Part shown: piece after piece, positions 1-7,570 of the stretch | Position numbering within the stretch: the stretch's first letter is position 1 | Layout: every line of letters starts with the position of its first letter | From: Paenibacillus sp. MAHUQ-63 | GTDB taxonomy: Bacteria > Bacillota > Bacilli > Paenibacillales > NBRC-103111 | Direction of reading: 5' to 3' | Length of the DNA: 64,000 nt | Assembly (NCBI RefSeq): GCF_028765165.1 | Contig: NZ_JARADB010000005.1 | Span: 62,001 to 126,000 of the forward strand | Program-made: the position numbers and the translations under genes | The notes under the pieces: model-generated | The model's database searches: none | What the model saw: the letters and a program-made list of their open reading frames with translations, nothing else | Told to the model about the DNA's origin: nothing

Positions 1-2
1 AC

Positions 3-830
3 AACCTGATCTCCAACGCGATCAAATATTCACCGGGCACAGACCGCGTCGACATCTACCTGTCGCAAGCGAATGGCCGCATTATCGCCGATGTGCAGGA
101 TTACGGTCTTGGCATTCCCGAGGAAGCTCATGACCAAATGTTCTCGAAGTTTTTCCGAGTCGACAATTCCGACCGCCGCCAAATCGGGGGTACCGGCCTC
201 GGGCTCGCCATTGTGAAGGAAATTGTCGAAGGGCACAACGGACACATATCCTATCAATCGCAAATGGGCGTTGGCACCACCTTCCGCATCGAATTCGACC
301 AGTACAAGCTTTCCTCGATGGACGGCAAAATTGTCATTTTCGAAGATGACGACGATCTGGCCAAGCTGATTCAAATTGCGTTGAACAAGCTCGATCTGCC
401 ATCCATTCAGCTTCGCTCCGCCGAAGAGGGCATTATTGCATTGAGCCGCTGCAAAGGCGAGCCGGTCCTGTTCATCGTCGACATTTTGCTCGAAGGCGTC
501 AAGACGGGCTGGGACTTCATCGCCGACTTGTCCAGGCATCCGATGTACTACCAGACGCCGGTCATCGTCTCGACAGCGCTCGACCAGCCGCATGATTTCC
601 ATGAAAGGGATATTCAGAAGTATCTCAAAAAGCCGTTCACCATGGAACGCCTCGTTCAAGTGGCTAAGAATCTGGTTGATAACAAGAAGAACAATGCCTA
701 TGTTTTCCCGGCCCAAGACAAGGATTCGCTCTCTGACACGCTGCAGCGCAACGGCATCGATGTGGTGGAGATGAAAGAGAATCAGGATATGATCGAGGTC
801 GAGATCAAAAGGCCGAATGCAGGCGCATAA
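3..830 (+). CDS. hybrid sensor kinase / response regulator, 3' end
   Basis: The reading frame is open to the left window edge, so this is the C-terminal part of a longer protein. The visible part starts in the N box of a histidine kinase ATPase domain (NLISNAIKYSP), then shows the G1 box (DYGLGIP), the F box and the G2 box (GGTGLGLAIVKEI). This is followed by a receiver-like domain beginning KIVIFEDDDDLAKL, with acidic residues, a candidate phospho-acceptor Asp in FIVDILLEG and a conserved Lys in YLKKPF. A polar tail of about 45 residues follows. It is probably a cytoplasmic hybrid signalling protein in which autophosphorylation is linked to an attached receiver. Ligand and output cannot be told because the N-terminus is missing. 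A strong terminator follows directly. Confidence 0.85.
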   Translation, partial: NLISNAIKYSPGTDRVDIYLSQANGRIIADVQDYGLGIPEEAHDQMFSKFFRVDNSDRRQIGGTGLGLAIVKEIVEGHNGHISYQSQMGVGTTFRIEFDQYKLSSMDGKIVIFEDDDDLAKLIQIALNKLDLPSIQLRSAEEGIIALSRCKGEPVLFIVDILLEGVKTGWDFIADLSRHPMYYQTPVIVSTALDQPHDFHERDIQKYLKKPFTMERLVQVAKNLVDNKKNNAYVFPAQDKDSLSDTLQRNGIDVVEMKENQDMIEVEIKRPNAGA

Positions 831-838
831 TGCAGCCT

Positions 839-877
839 TCTCTCCTTCCCATGACTTGTGGAGGGAGAGATTTTTTT
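839..877 (+). terminator. Rho-independent terminator after the hybrid kinase
   Basis: An 11-bp stem (839-849 with 860-870, one G-U pair) and a 10-base loop are followed by seven T residues. Confidence 0.85.
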
Positions 878-959
878 ATTGTAAACCGCAGGGATTTCCT
901 TGCCCGGCAGCCAATATACTAGAGAAAAACCATTTCATATGTTAGAGAGGGTGACCCCG

Positions 960-2285
960 GTGGCAAAGCTTGAATCCGCTTCCAACCCGATACCTGCACG
1001 CCGAATGTGGACCTTGTTCTTCTCCTTGCCGATCTTCGCATGGGCGATGTACGACTTCGCGAATACAATTTTCTCCTCCAATATCGTGACTGTCTTTTAT
1101 CCTTTTTATTTAAAAGAAACCCTCGGAAAAAGCGAAGAGCTCAATCAGATCGCCAGCACCTTCATCACTTATTCCAATGCGGTCTCCAGCTTCTTTCTCG
1201 TCCTTCTCTCTCCCCTGTTCGGGGTGTGGATCGACCGTACAGGACGGAAGAAAGCCTACCTCGTCCCCTTCACCTTGGTGGCGATCCTGTCCACGCTGCT
1301 CATGGGCGCTTCGGCGCTGTGGGATACGGATAAGCAATGGCTCGGGCTTAACGCCTCGCTGCTGGGCGTCATTTTCTTCTTCATGGTCGCCAAATTCTTT
1401 TACAATTCCAGCTTGGTCTTCTACGATTCCATGATCTCGGATCTGGGCAGCGCACGAGAAATTCCGATTATTTCCGGGATCGGCGTAGCCGTCGGCTACG
1501 TTGGCACATTAGTCGGTCTGATTGTATATCCTTTAATTAATGGCAATCATTTCGAGAATACATTCATTCCCAGCGCGCTGATGTTCCTGTTGTTCTCTCT
1601 GCCTATCCTGTTCCTCTACAAGGAAAAACCGGCGAAGCCCGTTAGCGGGAAGAAATCCCTGTGGAGCGGTTACCGGGAGATATGGGATACGTTCAAGGAA
1701 GCGCGCAAGTACCGCCCGGCCTTCCTGTTCATGATCGCCTACTTTTTCTTCAATGACGCTATCGCTACTGCCATTGCGGTTATGGCGGTCTACGCGAATA
1801 CGGTGATGGGCTTCACGACAGGGCAATTCATTCTCCTGTACCTTGTCTCAACGGTATCGAGCATCATCGGCTCCTTCATCTTCGGCTATGTGGCCCGAAA
1901 CATCGGCGCTAAGCATGCCGTGACCATCGTTGCCTGTATCCTTATCTTGGCAATTGCCACCGCATCGCTTACGACCAGCCAAAGCTTGTTCTGGGTTGCC
2001 GGCTCCCTGTACGGCGTCTCCATGGGTGCGATGTGGGTCACATCCCGGACTCTGATCGTCCAATTGACGCCCGAGGAGAAACGCGGCCAATTTTTCGGTT
2101 TATTCGCTTTCTCCGGCAAAGTCTCCTCTATTGTCGGGCCTGCGCTGTACGGATCGATTACTTTGGCGCTCGCTTCCGCCGGCAACACGGCCAGCCGCGT
2201 CGCGCTGGGCTCCCTGCTGCTGCTCGTCGTCGTCGGATTGATCGTGCATATGCGGTTGCCGCAGAAATTGCAATCAGCTTCCTAG
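960..2285 (+). CDS. MFS transporter, UMF1 family
   Basis: A polytopic protein of about 441 residues with 11-12 hydrophobic segments. The N-terminal FAWAMYDFANTIFSSNIVTVFYP region is the signature of the UMF1 (Atg22-like) branch of the major facilitator superfamily, followed by an MFS loop motif (DRTGRKKAY). Substrates of bacterial members are mostly unknown, so none is assigned. The frame is open from a TTG at 900 and an ATG at 939, but GTG 960 is preferred because GAGAGGGTGA lies just upstream of it (about 945-954). It stands alone between two terminators. The promoter for the next small transcript overlaps its 3' end. Confidence 0.8.
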   Translation: MAKLESASNPIPARRMWTLFFSLPIFAWAMYDFANTIFSSNIVTVFYPFYLKETLGKSEELNQIASTFITYSNAVSSFFLVLLSPLFGVWIDRTGRKKAYLVPFTLVAILSTLLMGASALWDTDKQWLGLNASLLGVIFFFMVAKFFYNSSLVFYDSMISDLGSAREIPIISGIGVAVGYVGTLVGLIVYPLINGNHFENTFIPSALMFLLFSLPILFLYKEKPAKPVSGKKSLWSGYREIWDTFKEARKYRPAFLFMIAYFFFNDAIATAIAVMAVYANTVMGFTTGQFILLYLVSTVSSIIGSFIFGYVARNIGAKHAVTIVACILILAIATASLTTSQSLFWVAGSLYGVSMGAMWVTSRTLIVQLTPEEKRGQFFGLFAFSGKVSSIVGPALYGSITLALASAGNTASRVALGSLLLLVVVGLIVHMRLPQKLQSAS

Positions 2286-2297
2286 TTCGTGTACAAT
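2268..2297 (+). promoter_or_regulatory. sigma-A promoter for the 23-codon peptide
   Basis: TTGCAA (2268-2273) and TACAAT (2292-2297) are separated by 18 bp. They lie partly inside the end of the MFS gene and 34 bp upstream of a small ORF with a good ribosome binding site. Confidence 0.6.
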
Positions 2298-2330
2298 AAT
2301 TTTTAATCATAAGCGAAAGGTGTGAGAAGG

Positions 2331-2402
2331 ATGAAGAGAGTTCGGATCGGACAGACCGGGAAGAAGCGTCTTTTCCTATTTCTCATTCACATGAAACACT
2401 AA
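2331..2402 (+). CDS. 23-residue basic peptide, possible leader peptide
   Basis: ATG at 2331 is preceded by GGTGTGAGAAGG, and the frame runs 23 codons to a TAA. The peptide is strongly basic at the N-terminus (MKRVRIGQTGKKR) and then hydrophobic (LFLFLIHMKH). A good sigma-A-type promoter lies just upstream. The stop codon falls inside the 5' arm of a perfect terminator hairpin, so a ribosome finishing or stalling here would cover that arm. This is the geometry of a translation-controlled attenuator for the UMP kinase-like gene downstream; it could also be an independent micro-transcript. No homologue is recognised. Confidence 0.5.
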   Translation: MKRVRIGQTGKKRLFLFLIHMKH

Positions 2403-2429
2403 AGCATTCATTGCTTTAGTGTTTTTTTT
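2396..2429 (+). terminator. Rho-independent terminator overlapping the small ORF stop
   Basis: A perfect 11-bp stem (2396-2406 with 2412-2422), a 5-base loop and eight T residues. The stop codon of the 23-codon ORF (2400-2402) lies in the 5' arm. Confidence 0.9.
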
Positions 2430-2498
2430 CGCACATATACACACACTCATTCTTTCAGGGACCGTCAAACTTTGTGAAAACCGAGAGGAGAGATCGAT

Positions 2499-3233
2499 AT
2501 GCGATATAAACGGGTACTCATTAAATTAAGCGGCGGTGCCGTAGCCGGGGAAAGCGAGTTCGGGTTCGACCCCAAGCAGTTGGATCATATTGCGAACGAA
2601 ATCATGACCGTCGTAGCGTTGGGGGTCGAAGTGTGCCTAGTTATCGGCGGAGGCAATATTTTCCGCGGGAATATGGGGGAAAGCTGGGGCATCGAGAAAG
2701 CCGAAGCCGATAATATCGGGACGCTCGCTACGGTGATTAACAGCTTAATGCTGCGCGGCGTGCTGAAAGCGAAGACGGATGCGGAGGTGCGCGTCATGAC
2801 CGCCATTCCGATCGCCTCGGTAGCGGAGCCTTTCATTCGGCTGCGGGCCATTCATCATCTGGAGAAAGGCTATATCGTCATTTTCGCCGGCGGCAACGGG
2901 CAGCCTTTCGTCACGACCGATTATCCGTCGGTCCAGCGCGCAATTGAAGTGAACTGCGAAGCGATTCTCGTTGCCAAGCAAGGGGTTGACGGCGTGTTCG
3001 ACAAGGACCCCAAACACCACGAAGAGGCGATGCAGTACAAATCGCTTCACTATAACGACGTGATCCGGAACAATTTGAAGGTGTTGGATCAGTCCGCCTT
3101 TATTTTGGCCCGGGATTATCATATTCCGATTCACGTTTTCAATTTCGACAAGCCCGGCTCCATGAAGGACATCTGCGCAGGGCATAATACGGGCACGATT
3201 ATCAGCTCCTCATCCAATCTGGTGTATCATTAA
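2499..3233 (+). CDS. pyrH: UMP kinase (amino acid kinase family), probably a second copy
   Basis: A 244-residue amino acid kinase fold protein that would transfer phosphate from ATP to UMP in pyrimidine nucleotide synthesis. The N-terminal nucleotide loop YKRVLIKLSGGAVAG, the GGGNIFRG loop, the TLATVINSLMLR segment and the KQGVDGVFDKDP acceptor-site motif are all typical of PyrH. The housekeeping pyrH normally lies in an rpsB-tsf-pyrH-frr cluster; this gene stands alone, and it has SGGAVAG where SGEALAG is usual. It may therefore be a paralogue. It has a GAGGAGAG ribosome binding site and sits behind a promoter, small peptide and terminator, which suggests conditional expression. Confidence 0.85.
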   Translation: MRYKRVLIKLSGGAVAGESEFGFDPKQLDHIANEIMTVVALGVEVCLVIGGGNIFRGNMGESWGIEKAEADNIGTLATVINSLMLRGVLKAKTDAEVRVMTAIPIASVAEPFIRLRAIHHLEKGYIVIFAGGNGQPFVTTDYPSVQRAIEVNCEAILVAKQGVDGVFDKDPKHHEEAMQYKSLHYNDVIRNNLKVLDQSAFILARDYHIPIHVFNFDKPGSMKDICAGHNTGTIISSSSNLVYH

Positions 3234-3241
3234 GCCCAGCC

Positions 3242-3268
3242 AATAAAGAGGCTGCCGCCGGCAGCCTC
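3242..3268 (-). terminator. terminator between convergent genes
   Basis: A 9-bp GC-rich stem (3248-3256 with 3260-3268). Read on the minus strand it is followed by TTTATT, so it mainly serves the Rpn-like gene; it may also act for the UMP kinase gene. Confidence 0.6.
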
Positions 3269-3279
3269 TCTCCTATGAG

Positions 3280-3864
3280 CTATTGCTTCATCAGTTTGCG
3301 AATCTCGGCAACCGGAACCTCAATGGTCTCGGCCACTTTTTCCGGGGAGAAGCCTTTTTGCAGAAATTTGCGTATGACTTCTTCCTTGCCTTTTTCAATC
3401 CCTTTCTCGATACCTTTCTCTAATCCCTCTTCCATTCCTTCCTCATACCCCCACCGTTTCCAAGCGGGCATGAAATCCATAATCGCTTCACCTTCCTCCG
3501 GATATTGTTCGCTTAGTTCTTTCAGTATCGCTTCTTCCTCTTCTTCATTATTGGGTTTGAAATATAAATCAGTATTATATGCCATTTTGGCCAGCAACGC
3601 AGCAGCGACCGGATTATCGGATTCGATAAATGTCCGCCAAGGCTTGCTCCGCAGTTCAACTTTGAGAAACTGAAACCGTAAAATATCGTACTCCGGAATC
3701 GCCATCGCTAAGAAGTCAGGCTCTATGTCCAGCAGCTGATCCAAGCGGGGGAAGAACAATTCGATAAACTCTTTGAAGAATGATTCCAGAAGCTTCTTAA
3801 AAGCCTCATCGTGGGGTACCGCCGCCCTTTTGTCCGGGCCGGATATTTCAACTTCCTCCATCAT
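3280..3864 (-). CDS. Rpn/YhgA-type nuclease remnant with internal deletions
   Basis: 194 residues. The N-terminus (HDEAFKKLLESFFKEFIELFFP) and a later block (DILRFQFLKVELRSKPW ... SDNPVAAALLAKM) match the Rpn (PD-(D/E)XK transposase-like, DUF4351-type) family. The C-terminus carries the usual EGLEKGIEKGIEKGK repeat and a helix-turn-helix-like end. Family members are usually about 280-330 residues. The stretch between the first two blocks, which normally carries the catalytic acidic residues and ExE/Q motif, is missing, and so is most of the helical region after LAKM. Both gaps keep the reading frame. It is probably catalytically dead, or a stabilised remnant. The comparison with full-length members is from memory. 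Confidence 0.6.
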   Translation of the reverse strand: MMEEVEISGPDKRAAVPHDEAFKKLLESFFKEFIELFFPRLDQLLDIEPDFLAMAIPEYDILRFQFLKVELRSKPWRTFIESDNPVAAALLAKMAYNTDLYFKPNNEEEEEAILKELSEQYPEEGEAIMDFMPAWKRWGYEEGMEEGLEKGIEKGIEKGKEEVIRKFLQKGFSPEKVAETIEVPVAEIRKLMKQ

Positions 3865-3914
3865 TTCATCCTCTCTATGTTAAAATTTGTGTGTTACACC
3901 TATAAGTATACAAC

Positions 3915-3938
3915 AAAAAACCAGCCTGAGGGCTAGTT
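3915..3938 (-). terminator. terminator after the tandem GNAT gene
   Basis: On the minus strand an 8-bp stem AACTAGCC/GGCTGGTT (one G-U pair) with a CTCA loop is followed by a run of T. Confidence 0.75.
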
Positions 3939-3960
3939 TATCTGCACGGGTAACCCGCGA

Positions 3961-4836
3961 TTAAATCATCATCACATAGTAATCGTTCGCATTCTTCGTT
4001 CTGAAACCGCAGGATTCGTACAAGCCCAAAGCCCGTTCATTCTCGACGGCAACCTCCAGCCGGATGTCGCCCGCTCCCTTCTGCTGCTTGAGCTTATCGA
4101 TGGTTTGGCTTAAAATCTGGCGTCCGTACCCTTTGCCGCGATGTTCCGGCAGCACGCAGAAGCCGTAGATGAAGCCGCCGCCATCCGTTCCTACCATAGC
4201 GCCTGTCTTACCGATCGGCTCTCTCTGGTCACCGAGCTCGGCTATCCATGTCCGCTCCTTCTCGCCGTTCATCGTTTGCGTCACATAACTTCTCGCCTCG
4301 TCCTCCGGCATGGAGAAGCCTGTCACATTCAGCTTCACGAGCAGCTCCGTATCCTGGGCACCGGCCGGGCGAATCGATATCGACTCGGCATCCAACGTCT
4401 TGGCAGCATCCTCCTGCAGCTCCATGACGTATTCCGAGAAGCTGTATACCGCCCCAAGCTGCAGTAAGAAAGCTTTGCCGCTTGCCGATCCCCGCTCATT
4501 GATGAAAATCACTTTCGGCACTTCCCTGCGCTTGCATTCGTTCAGAGCGGTTTGCACCAACTGGCCGAATATCCCCCGATTGCGCGCCTCCGGATGCACC
4601 ATCCCGCTGATTTCCACTTCCGTAGACAGAAAGCTGTATATCGCCAAGAAACCGACAACCCGGTCATCTTGATAAAATAAAAAGTCATTCGTCACACCGG
4701 CCGGGCGGTCCGCAAGGGTGCTCCAGTTCAGCTTGATGTCAATATGGTCATGGCGGTTGCAAGTTTCCCAGAGCTTGCGAACGTCCTCCAGCTCCTGCGG
4801 CGACAGTCCTGCGCGTGATACAATTCCCTGTTTCAC
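3961..4836 (-). CDS. tandem-GNAT N-acetyltransferase
   Basis: About 291 residues with two GNAT folds in a row. The first acetyl-CoA loop is VHPEARNRGIF and the second, better conserved one is VLPEHRGKGYGRQIL, followed by LEVAVENERALGLYESCGF, the usual C-terminal GNAT motif. The layout resembles mycothiol synthase-like double-GNAT proteins, but the substrate is unknown. An ATG at 4851 has no ribosome binding site; GTG 4836 has GGAGG eight bases upstream (inside the first codons of the longer frame), so the shorter start is preferred, with some doubt. Confidence 0.8.
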   Translation of the reverse strand: MKQGIVSRAGLSPQELEDVRKLWETCNRHDHIDIKLNWSTLADRPAGVTNDFLFYQDDRVVGFLAIYSFLSTEVEISGMVHPEARNRGIFGQLVQTALNECKRREVPKVIFINERGSASGKAFLLQLGAVYSFSEYVMELQEDAAKTLDAESISIRPAGAQDTELLVKLNVTGFSMPEDEARSYVTQTMNGEKERTWIAELGDQREPIGKTGAMVGTDGGGFIYGFCVLPEHRGKGYGRQILSQTIDKLKQQKGAGDIRLEVAVENERALGLYESCGFRTKNANDYYVMMI

Positions 4837-4946
4837 AATGTTGTCCTCCATATGATATAAAAGTAATTGCCTGAATTCGATTATACCTGCACAAGCTAAG
4901 ACCTGGTTAGTTAATAAATCATTTTACATAAAGTTTCGTCAGTCTT

Positions 4947-4972
4947 TGAACGATTATTAGCATCCGGTCGTA
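4947..4972 (+). promoter_or_regulatory. ECF-type (SigY-like) autoregulatory promoter
   Basis: TGAACG (4947-4952), 16 bp, then CGTA (4969-4972). This fits the TGAACG-N16-CGTC type promoter recorded for SigY in Bacillus subtilis. It lies 40 bp upstream of the sigma factor gene, where autoregulation is expected. Confidence 0.6.
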
Positions 4973-5011
4973 CTATTTAGGAATTCACACAGAGAGGGTG
5001 TCCGCCTTATT

Positions 5012-5533
5012 GTGGAAGAGCACGAATCGATTCGTCTGGCTATGCGGGGAGATCGCACCGCTCTGTCCCGGCTGCTGCAGCAGCATTATGACTTCGTTTA
5101 CAAGTATTTGCTGAAAATAACGCTGAATCCGACCCGGGCGGAAGACCTCACGCAGGATACGATGATCCGCTGTATCGAGAAAATAAAACTGTATAACGGC
5201 ACCTCCAAATTCTCCTCCTGGCTTATCACAATGGCTACGCGGCTGATGATCGACCAGAGCAGGCGCAGCAAGCGCGAGAAGCTGTGGCAGGAAGAGCAGC
5301 AAGCGCTGTCCCTGCGCCAGGTGCAGTGGCAAGCCGCAAGCCGGAACGAGGCGTGGCCCGATGTGCTGAACGCCTTGGCCGAGTTGCCCCAGGACAGCCG
5401 GATTCCAGTCATTCTCAAGCATTATTATGGCTACACGTATGAGGAAATCGGCGAGATGCTCGACATTGCGGAGGGCACCGCCAAATCGCGCGTGCATCAC
5501 GCCTTGAAACAATTGCGAAAGGAGCTGACGTAG
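5012..5533 (+). CDS. sigY: ECF RNA polymerase sigma factor, SigY-like
   Basis: 173 residues with the two sigma-70 regions of an ECF factor: region 2 (HYDFVYKYLLKITLNPTRAEDLTQDTMIRCIEKI, residues about 26-60) and region 4 with a helix-turn-helix (YTYEEIGEMLDIAEGTAKSRVHHALKQLRK). It starts at GTG 5012 behind AGAGAGGGTG. The downstream genes look like yxlC and yxlD, as in the B. subtilis sigY operon, which supports SigY rather than a generic ECF factor. Its stop codon is immediately followed by the next ATG, so translation is probably coupled. An ECF promoter upstream suggests it drives its own operon. Confidence 0.85.
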   Translation: MEEHESIRLAMRGDRTALSRLLQQHYDFVYKYLLKITLNPTRAEDLTQDTMIRCIEKIKLYNGTSKFSSWLITMATRLMIDQSRRSKREKLWQEEQQALSLRQVQWQAASRNEAWPDVLNALAELPQDSRIPVILKHYYGYTYEEIGEMLDIAEGTAKSRVHHALKQLRKELT

Positions 5534-5896
5534 ATGGACGACAAACACATAATGCCGCATAAGAGCGGCCAGAACTTGGACATGGACGACCGTCTTGACA
5601 AGGAGGCCGTTCAGCGGCTCCAAGAAGGACTTGACGCACTGGATCATCTGTTTCCAGCCCATCAGCCTCATGCCGCATGGTTTGACGAGCAGATTGCAGC
5701 AACACAGTCGAAGCAGCGTTCACAGCTGCTTGGCGATCTGCTCAAGCTGTGGGTCGCTGCGCTCGTGCTGCTTGCTCTGCTGTTCCTGACCGCAGCCTCG
5801 CTGCCGGCAGCCTTCCTTACCATTCAGCTGCTCGCAGTAGTCGTGCCCGTCGCATGGCTGATCCTCCGAAAGCGGGTGAGCTCGCATGAAGCATGA
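5534..5896 (+). CDS. yxlC: YxlC-like membrane protein of the sigY operon
   Basis: 120 residues: a charged cytoplasmic N-terminal half, then two closely spaced transmembrane segments (about residues 71-91 and 95-112) and a short basic tail. It begins at the base after the sigY stop. In B. subtilis, small membrane proteins encoded next to sigY modulate SigY activity, so a role as part of an anti-sigma module is inferred from position and topology rather than from strong sequence motifs. Confidence 0.6.
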   Translation: MDDKHIMPHKSGQNLDMDDRLDKEAVQRLQEGLDALDHLFPAHQPHAAWFDEQIAATQSKQRSQLLGDLLKLWVAALVLLALLFLTAASLPAAFLTIQLLAVVVPVAWLILRKRVSSHEA

Positions 5897-6110
5897 AGAA
5901 TGGGATAAGCTGCCCCTATGGGCTTGGATCGGCATCGCTCTGATTCTGCTCACGCAGAGCACCTGGCTGTTCGTCGATGCGCGCAGGCGCGGCGCCCGCT
6001 ATCCGTGGTTTTGGGGCATCTGGGGCATCCTTCAAGCGCCGACGCCGCTGATCGTTTATTTATTTGCGGTGCGGAAGATTCACCGCTGGTTCAAGCGCAC
6101 GGGACGATGA
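5886..6110 (+). CDS. yxlD: YxlD-like small membrane protein (PLDc_N-type)
   Basis: 74 residues with two membrane segments separated by the charged loop FVDARRRGARYPWFWGIWG, ending in a basic tail. The D-R-R ... PWFW pattern is that of the phospholipase D N-terminal (PLDc_N) membrane domain found in B. subtilis YxlD/YxlE, negative regulators of SigY. It overlaps the end of yxlC by 11 bp, which indicates coupled translation. The transporter genes that follow in B. subtilis are absent; the operon ends at a terminator. Confidence 0.65.
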   Translation: MKHEEWDKLPLWAWIGIALILLTQSTWLFVDARRRGARYPWFWGIWGILQAPTPLIVYLFAVRKIHRWFKRTGR

Positions 6111-6134
6111 GGAACCTTCGCCAATAACGATGCA

Positions 6135-6166
6135 AAGCCAGCCCCTACAACGGAGCTGGCTTTTAT
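6135..6166. terminator. bidirectional terminator after the sigY operon
   Basis: AAGCCAGC (from 6135) pairs with GCTGGCTT (6155-6162), followed by TTTAT on the plus strand. The convergent AraC gene ends here too. Confidence 0.75.
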
Positions 6167-6966
6167 CATAGCGCATGACGGGCATATTCTTCGGGTGTCT
6201 GGCCGATGATGGATTTGAAATCTTTGATGAAATGCGATTGGTCATGATAGCCTAGATCCGTCGAAAGCTGAGCCCAGTTCGGCTTCTCCCTCGTATCGCT
6301 CGTCTCGGCTGCATTCTGAATGCGAGCCAGCTTAATGACCCACTTGGGGCTGACCCCCACATAGTGATCGAATAGACGCTGCAGCGTCCTTTTATTCACT
6401 TGGAAGCGATCGCACAGCGTGTCCACCTTGGTGACATCGGGCTCTTGATTAATATAATCAATCACCTCGTTGATGAACGCCACCTGCACATCCCGCTCGG
6501 GAAGCTTCGGACGAATTACACGCTCCACCAGTGCAGCCATCCGCCTCTCGTCCTCTTGAGCGAAAACCTTCTCCTCCAGCGCAAACGGATCTGCACCGAA
6601 TACCTCTTGCACGCTCAGCGGGCTGAGCTGCATACCGGAAACCGGCCGCTTCACGAACGGATAGAAACCGCCAGGCTTGAATTTGACGCCAATTACACAC
6701 CCTTGTCCCTGCAGGACATGTCCGTACTTCTCTTTGCCCGGGCCGTAAATGGCGGATCGCCCTGGCTCCACGATCATATTGACGCAGGGGTTGGGAATCA
6801 CATGCTGCGTATAGGGGTCTTCGCCTCTTAAATCCCAACGCACAATCCAGAAGTGGCGAATAAAATAAGCCAAATCGTCCGCGGGCTCCAGCCGGGAAAG
6901 CTGGAATTTGCGCACGCCTTGCTGCAGATTCATAATCCCAAGACTGGGCTTAATGAGATCCGACAT
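6166..6966 (-). CDS. AraC-family regulator with DUF6597-type N-terminus
   Basis: 266 residues. The N-terminal half (ADDLAYFIRHFWIVRWDL ... GVKFKPGGFYPF) is the sensor-like domain found in many Firmicute AraC proteins of the DUF6597 type. The C-terminal 100 residues hold two helix-turn-helices (TLCDRFQVNKRTLQRLFDHYVGVSPKWVIKLARIQNA and LSTDLGYHDQSHFIKDFKSIIGQTPEEY). An in-frame ATG lies further upstream at 7014, but the start at 6966 has GGAGGG eight bases before it. It is divergent from an SRPBCC protein with about 100 bp between, so it probably controls that gene. The inducer is unknown. Confidence 0.8.
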   Translation of the reverse strand: MSDLIKPSLGIMNLQQGVRKFQLSRLEPADDLAYFIRHFWIVRWDLRGEDPYTQHVIPNPCVNMIVEPGRSAIYGPGKEKYGHVLQGQGCVIGVKFKPGGFYPFVKRPVSGMQLSPLSVQEVFGADPFALEEKVFAQEDERRMAALVERVIRPKLPERDVQVAFINEVIDYINQEPDVTKVDTLCDRFQVNKRTLQRLFDHYVGVSPKWVIKLARIQNAAETSDTREKPNWAQLSTDLGYHDQSHFIKDFKSIIGQTPEEYARHAL

Positions 6967-7067
6967 AGTGCCATCCCTCCTTGTCGCGTTTTTACAATAC
7001 AGGGGAACATACAATCCTATATGATAAGTACATTACCTCCATTACCTCATGAAGGAGTGACTTTCAG

Positions 7068-7517
7068 TTGGAACTGAGATATGAATTTTATATTGGCGCA
7101 ACATGCAAAGAAGTATGGGATATTCTAATAACACCGGAGGGAACACGGAAAACTCTCTTCGGCAGCGTACTGGAGTCGACCTTCGAGATCGGTTCCGATT
7201 ACCGCTATGTAGGGCCTGGCAATGACGGCGACGAAACCGTCCATGTCTACGGCAAGGTTCTGGCCTATGAGCCTGAGAAGCTGCTGTCCTGTACGGAGCA
7301 CGCGGGTCCGTCCTACAATCCGAATCATGCGGATTTCCAGTCCCGGATCACCTTTACGCTCGAGACTGTCGGAACCTGCACGAAGATGACGCTCGTGAAC
7401 GATGAATGGACGCCGAATCACCCAAGCTTCGAAAGTACGAAAGCAAGCTGGTGGATGATTCTGAGCAATATTAAGACGCTTGCGGAGACAGGGAAGACGT
7501 TAGACTTCGGTTGGTAA
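7068..7517 (+). CDS. SRPBCC (START/AHSA1-like) domain protein
   Basis: 149 residues, start TTG 7068 behind GAAGGAGTGA. The pattern EFYIGATCKEVWDILITPEGTRKTLFGSVLESTFEIGSDYRYVG is the opening of an AHSA1/SRPBCC hydrophobic-cavity domain, ending with the long C-terminal helix (WWMILSNIKTLAETG). Such proteins bind small lipophilic ligands or act as co-chaperone-like factors, but the ligand here is unknown. It is divergently paired with an AraC regulator, suggesting inducible expression. Confidence 0.8.
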   Translation: MELRYEFYIGATCKEVWDILITPEGTRKTLFGSVLESTFEIGSDYRYVGPGNDGDETVHVYGKVLAYEPEKLLSCTEHAGPSYNPNHADFQSRITFTLETVGTCTKMTLVNDEWTPNHPSFESTKASWWMILSNIKTLAETGKTLDFGW

Positions 7518-7519
7518 AA

Positions 7520-7565
7520 GGGGCAGTCCTTCGGTCAGCAGATCTGACTCGAAGGACTGTCCTTT
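7520..7565. terminator. bidirectional terminator
   Basis: Twelve or more paired bases (7522-7533 with 7550-7562) around an inner GTCAG/CTGAC pair, with short T-rich flanks on both strands. It separates the SRPBCC gene from the convergent GNAT gene. Confidence 0.7.
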
Positions 7566-7570
7566 CGCTA

